64,000 nt of DNA. Source: Symbiobacterium terraclitae. GTDB taxonomy: Bacteria > Bacillota > Sulfobacillia > Symbiobacteriales > Symbiobacteriaceae. Shown here one piece after another: positions 60,692-64,000 of this stretch. The number at the start of each line of letters is the position of its first letter. Position 1 is the stretch's first letter. Made by a program: the position numbers and the translations under genes. Location: assembly GCF_017874315.1 (NCBI RefSeq), contig NZ_JAGGLG010000014.1, positions 37,806 to 101,805 of the forward strand. The letters run 5' to 3'. Below the pieces are notes generated by a model that worked only from the letters and a program-made list of their open reading frames with translations, did no database searches and was not told the origin of the DNA.

Positions 60692-62555
60692 CTGACCACC
60701 CCCCACGCAGGATGGGGAAAAGCGCCGGATCCGGCGTTACCCACAGCGTCTTCTGGTTGTCGTAGATCACCATCCCGGGTCGTGCCCCTCCGGGTTTGCG
60801 CACATGCTTGCGGGCCGTGTAGTCCACGGGAACGCCCGACGACTGCCGGGCCTTCGAGTGGTAGGCCGCGAGCGCCGCCGCCTCATGGATCGAACGCTCC
60901 GGCACCTCCTTCCCCGGCGGCACCCGGAGGATCACATGGGAGCCGGGGATCTCCTTCGTGTGGAACCAGAGGTCCTGTGGAGCTGCCAGTTTGAGCGTCA
61001 GGTAGTCGTTCTGCCGGTTGTTGCGGCCGACCCAGATCTCGAGCCCGTCGGACGAGCGGAGCGTGATGGGCGGCTGCGCCCTCTGCTCCTTGCCCTCGCC
61101 TGCGGGACGGCGCCTGCCCGCCTCCGCCCCCCGCTCGGCGCGGCCTTTCAGGTAGCCTTCGGCGGTCAGCTCCCGCCGGATCTCCTCCAGGTCCGGCAGC
61201 GACTCCGCCTGCTCCAGCGCCACCTCCACCTGCTCCAGGTAGGCGAGTTCGGCGGCGCTCTTCGCCAGCTGCTCCTGGATCGCCGCCAGGCCGCTGCGGG
61301 CCTTCTGGTAGCGCCGGTAGTAGGCCTGGGCGTTCTCGGCGGGGCTGAGGGCCGGGTCCAGCGGAATTGCGATCTCGCCGCCATCCGGGTCGTAGTAGTT
61401 CTCCACCCGGACCTCCGTCATACCCTTGCTGATCTGCCACAGGTGGGCCGTGATCAGTTCGCCCTGAATGCGGTAGGTCTCTGCCGCCTCGGCCGTCGCC
61501 AGCGACTCCTGCTGGGCCCGGTGTTTCTTGCGCACCCGGGCGATCTCGTCGCGCACCAGCTTGGTCAGGCTGCCCCGCAGCGACCGGAAGTGCTCCTCTT
61601 CTGCCCGGCGGCCGAAGTAGGCGTCGAGGCAGGCGGAGACCGAGTCGAAGCCGGTCTCCACCGGACCGGGCCAGTGGCGGATGTCCAGCACGTGGAAGTC
61701 CTTCAGCCGCCCGTCGGTGGCGTAGAGCAGCCTGGGGCTGGTGAGCACCGTGCTGCCAGGTGCCGGGCCCTCCCAGCAGTTCGGGCGCATTCCAGCGAAG
61801 GCGACCAGCTCACGCACCGCCTCCGCCAGGGCGGCCGGGTCCACCGAGCGCAGCGGGGCTTCGGCCGGGGATCCGGTGCGGAACACCGCCTCCCGGGCCA
61901 GGAGCGGCCCGAGCCCGTCCACCCGGTTCAACAGCACCTGCCAGGCGGGCAGGTCCGGGTCCGGCGGGGGCAGGTCAGTGCCGGCCACGGTGCCCGGCGT
62001 CGGGGCGGTGCCTGTCAGGTCGGAGGCCGTCAGCGTCGCGGGGTCCAGCTTGCCGGTGGGAGGCGGGGGTACGTAGGGCAGGCCGGGGAGCAGCTCCCGG
62101 TAGCGGTTGACCTCCTCGGTGACGCGGCGGATGGCGTCCACGATGCGCCCCTGCGGGTTGATCAGCACGATGTTCGAGTGCTTGCCCATCACCTCGGTCA
62201 CCAGCAGGTAGGTGACCGGGTTGCCCAGCTCGTCCGCGGCCCGGATGGCGATCCGGCAGATGCGGTCGCGCCCCGCCTGGGCGATTTCGGTGATGCGCCC
62301 GCCCTCCACGTACTTGCGCATCAGCATACAGAACATGGGCGGGGAGGGCGGATTGCGCTTCTCTATGCGGGTAAGGTGCAGCCGCGCGTGGCGGGGGTTC
62401 GCAGAGAGGAGAAGGCGGTAGTTCTCGCCGCCCGCGTGGCAGATCAGGGCGAGTTCGTCGGGTTCGGGTTGGTAGATCTTGCTGATCCGGCCGCCCAGCA
62501 GCCGCTGGTTCAGCTCGGCCACCACGGCGGCCATTACGGTGCTGTCAAAGGCCAT
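60627..62555 (-). CDS. rqcH: RqcH (NFACT family), ribosome-associated quality control
   Basis: 642 residues, ATG at 62555. NFACT-N (MAFDSTVMAAVVAELNQRLL, GGRISKIYQPEPDELAL), a coiled-coil middle (~residues 340-480), and NFACT-R (PQDLWFHTKEIPGSHVILRV, KHVRKPGGARPGMVIYDNQK). RqcH binds the split 50S subunit with nascent chain and recruits Ala-tRNA to add C-terminal Ala tails. The family's end at TLWVTPDP is followed by about 30 extra residues overlapping the next gene; the extension is Gly/Asp/Arg-rich and may be unconstrained. Confidence 0.93.
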   Translation of the reverse strand: MAFDSTVMAAVVAELNQRLLGGRISKIYQPEPDELALICHAGGENYRLLLSANPRHARLHLTRIEKRNPPSPPMFCMLMRKYVEGGRITEIAQAGRDRICRIAIRAADELGNPVTYLLVTEVMGKHSNIVLINPQGRIVDAIRRVTEEVNRYRELLPGLPYVPPPPTGKLDPATLTASDLTGTAPTPGTVAGTDLPPPDPDLPAWQVLLNRVDGLGPLLAREAVFRTGSPAEAPLRSVDPAALAEAVRELVAFAGMRPNCWEGPAPGSTVLTSPRLLYATDGRLKDFHVLDIRHWPGPVETGFDSVSACLDAYFGRRAEEEHFRSLRGSLTKLVRDEIARVRKKHRAQQESLATAEAAETYRIQGELITAHLWQISKGMTEVRVENYYDPDGGEIAIPLDPALSPAENAQAYYRRYQKARSGLAAIQEQLAKSAAELAYLEQVEVALEQAESLPDLEEIRRELTAEGYLKGRAERGAEAGRRRPAGEGKEQRAQPPITLRSSDGLEIWVGRNNRQNDYLTLKLAAPQDLWFHTKEIPGSHVILRVPPGKEVPERSIHEAAALAAYHSKARQSSGVPVDYTARKHVRKPGGARPGMVIYDNQKTLWVTPDPALFPILRGGWSDGGQRTQPDDPDRSQGNRKSD

Positions 62556-62748
62556 GAAGTGGGCTCCTTCGTCGTCAGTCCTTCTACTTCAAGCATACCA
62601 CTTCGGCCCAGTTCCTGCCATGGGATCGACCCCAGATCTGCCCGCGGGCAGAGCCCGAAATCTGCCCCTGGGCAGAGGCTGAATCCGGCGCAGCGGGGTA
62701 GACTGGGGACCAGCTACTAATATGTGGACCCAAAAGGGGCTGAACGAG

Positions 62749-63750
62749 ATGGATCTGCCCTCGCTGCGCGTTGGCAACAAGGTGGCCCGACTCTGCATCG
62801 TTCAGGGCGGGATGTCGGTGCGGATCGCCCTGCACCGGCTCGCGGCCGCGGTGGCGAACTGCGGCGGCGTCGGCACCATCGGCGGCATGGGGATTCCGCC
62901 AGGCGAGCTGCGCCGGGAGATCCGGGCGGCCAGGGCGCTCACCGACGGCGTGGTGGGCGTGAATTTGATGTACGCCGGGTACATCTTCGACCGGCTCCTG
63001 GACGTCTGCATCGAGGAGCGGGTTGACTACGTGGCCATCGGCGCCGGGTTCGCCCGCGGCCCCTTCAAGAAGCTGCACGAGGCGGGCATTCCGGCCTTCT
63101 GCATCATCTCGTCTGTCAAGGCGGCCCGCATCGCCGCCCGCACCCCGGGCGTCACCGGCATCGTGGTGGAGAGCGGTCAGGCCGGGGGCCACCTGGGTCC
63201 GGACGACCCCGAGATCTCCACGTGGGAGCTTTTCCCGCCGGTGCGCGTCGCCCTGCGGGAGGCGGGCTTCACCGGCCCGATCATCGCCGCTGGCGGACTG
63301 CTGACCCGGCAGGACCTGCTGCGCGCCCTGGCGATGGGCGCCGACGGCGTGCAGATGGGCATCCGCTTCGCCATGACCGAGGAGTCCGCCGCCTCGCCCG
63401 AGATGAAGGCCCGGTGGGTAGCCGCCACCGGCTCGAAGGTGACCGACTGGAGCCCCACCGGCTACAAGAGCCGCTCCATCGTGCCCCACGTGCCCTTCGA
63501 GAACCTGCCCCGAACCCGGGAAAACGGCGGCACGTACAGCTGCACCAACTGCCTGAAGCACTGCCTCCACCGGGACGAGGGGCGCTCCCACTGCATCTGG
63601 AACGCCCTGGTCAACGCCCAGCAGGGGCGGGTGGAGAACGGCCTGATCTTCTGTGGCGGGCGCATCGGCGAGATCAACGACATCGTGCCGGTGGCCGAGG
63701 TGTTCCGCAGGCTTACCACCCCGACAGCGGACGAGGCCGCGGCGGACTAG
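62749..63750 (+). CDS. Nitronate monooxygenase / FabK-like flavin oxidoreductase
   Basis: 333 residues from ATG 62749 (AAGGGG nine bases upstream); ATG 62722 would add nine residues. FMN-binding TIM barrel of the 2-nitropropane dioxygenase family: IVQGGMSVRIALHRLAAAVA, GGVGTIGGMG, VVESGQAGGHLG with the family His, IAAGGLLTRQDLLRALAMGA and GVQMGIRFAMTEES. A Cys-rich C-terminal stretch (YSCTNCLKHCLHRDEGRSHC) is unusual and could bind a metal or Fe-S cluster; such tails are seen in some FabK-like or related proteins. Divergent from rqcH and followed by a terminator. Confidence 0.85.
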   Translation: MDLPSLRVGNKVARLCIVQGGMSVRIALHRLAAAVANCGGVGTIGGMGIPPGELRREIRAARALTDGVVGVNLMYAGYIFDRLLDVCIEERVDYVAIGAGFARGPFKKLHEAGIPAFCIISSVKAARIAARTPGVTGIVVESGQAGGHLGPDDPEISTWELFPPVRVALREAGFTGPIIAAGGLLTRQDLLRALAMGADGVQMGIRFAMTEESAASPEMKARWVAATGSKVTDWSPTGYKSRSIVPHVPFENLPRTRENGGTYSCTNCLKHCLHRDEGRSHCIWNALVNAQQGRVENGLIFCGGRIGEINDIVPVAEVFRRLTTPTADEAAAD

Positions 63751-63879
63751 ACGCCGACGATGGACGAAGGCGCTGCGGACCAGGCGCAAACGGCGGACGA
63801 GGCGGCGGGATGAGGCCGCGACGGACTAGGCGCTGCAGCCGGGCGAGTTGCGGCAGGACATGGCAGGACATCCAAGTAG

Positions 63880-63905
63880 AAAAGGGACCGCTGGCGGTCC
63901 CTTTT
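63880..63905 (+). terminator. Rho-independent terminator
   Basis: AAAAGGGACCGC pairs with GCGGTCCCTTTT around a minimal loop, about 130 bp after the flavoprotein stop. The symmetric A/T tails allow termination in both directions. Confidence 0.85.
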
Positions 63906-63951
63906 CAGGCTGTAGACAAAATCCGGGAGACCCCTCGCGGGCGCCCGGATT

Positions 63952-63980
63952 TTGCGTTACAATGTAAGTGCAAGTATAAA
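63952..63980 (+). promoter_or_regulatory. Sigma-A-type promoter near the right edge
   Basis: TTGCGT (63952-63957), 17-bp spacer, TATAAA (63975-63980). It would drive a gene that begins right of the window. Confidence 0.6.
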
Positions 63981-64000
63981 TTGCCGGCGGGTGAGTGCGG

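Overview
The window looks like a chromosome segment of a high-GC, thermophile-type Firmicute; a Symbiobacterium-like organism is my best guess. Supporting signs are strong GGAGG-type ribosome binding sites with frequent GTG/TTG starts, an RqcH homologue, an S-layer (SLH) protein, lipoprotein-anchored ABC binding proteins and LacI regulators. No rRNA, tRNA, IS element or CRISPR array was seen.

Region 1 (1-12394, minus strand) has visibly lower GC and different codon use from the rest and reads as an acquired defence island. It holds four genes in one direction, three of them translationally coupled. They are a fusion of a DUF4338 (Druantia DruA-type) domain to a DptF-like P-loop ATPase, a 483-aa protein in the dptG position, and a 1530-aa DptH-like protein with an EVK nuclease motif and an FtsK/HerA motor. 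After 136 bp comes a McrB-type protein with SRA-like and EVE modified-base reader domains, cut by the window edge. No dnd modification genes are visible. I consider this the best candidate for an undescribed system.

Region 2 (12445-22686, plus) is a sugar operon: LacI regulator, lipoprotein binding protein, two permeases, a large lipoprotein with an alpha/alpha-barrel-like part and a CBM9-like part, a Gfo/Idh/MocA oxidoreductase and two GH130 phosphorylase-type enzymes. It is probably for beta-mannosides. It converges on a minus-strand YcnI/CopCD copper pair with a perfect 7-bp inverted repeat upstream.

Region 3 (25100-32733) has three copies of a structured element of unknown nature, a KorAB-type 2-oxoacid:ferredoxin oxidoreductase divergent from a LysR regulator, an ACT-domain malic enzyme, a 14-bp tandem array and a small lipoprotein. 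Region 4 (32804-36256) carries a CAP+SLH surface protein and an arginase-fold-like protein, separated by a 30-bp x 9 array.

Region 5 (37092-50066) is a maltodextrin/starch locus: a MalR-like LacI regulator divergent from GH31 alpha-glucosidase, MalE, MalF, MalG, an intracellular GH13 enzyme, a membrane-anchored alpha-amylase and a ROK kinase. LacI-type operators (GCAAACGTTTGC and relatives) sit at both ends of the divergent gap. The picture is extracellular amylase, ABC uptake, then GH13 and GH31 cleavage and sugar phosphorylation.

Region 6 (50134-63750) is mixed housekeeping and unknown genes: an HTH-nuclease protein with a 160-bp tandem array upstream, YbaK, an M48 protease, RtcB, an alpha/beta hydrolase, a HExxH protein, a PH-domain protein, a 57-bp x 17 array, a D-amino-acid transaminase, a small unknown protein, RqcH and a nitronate monooxygenase-like flavoprotein. 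A recurring oddity is that many intergenic gaps carry their own locus-specific tandem repeat family.
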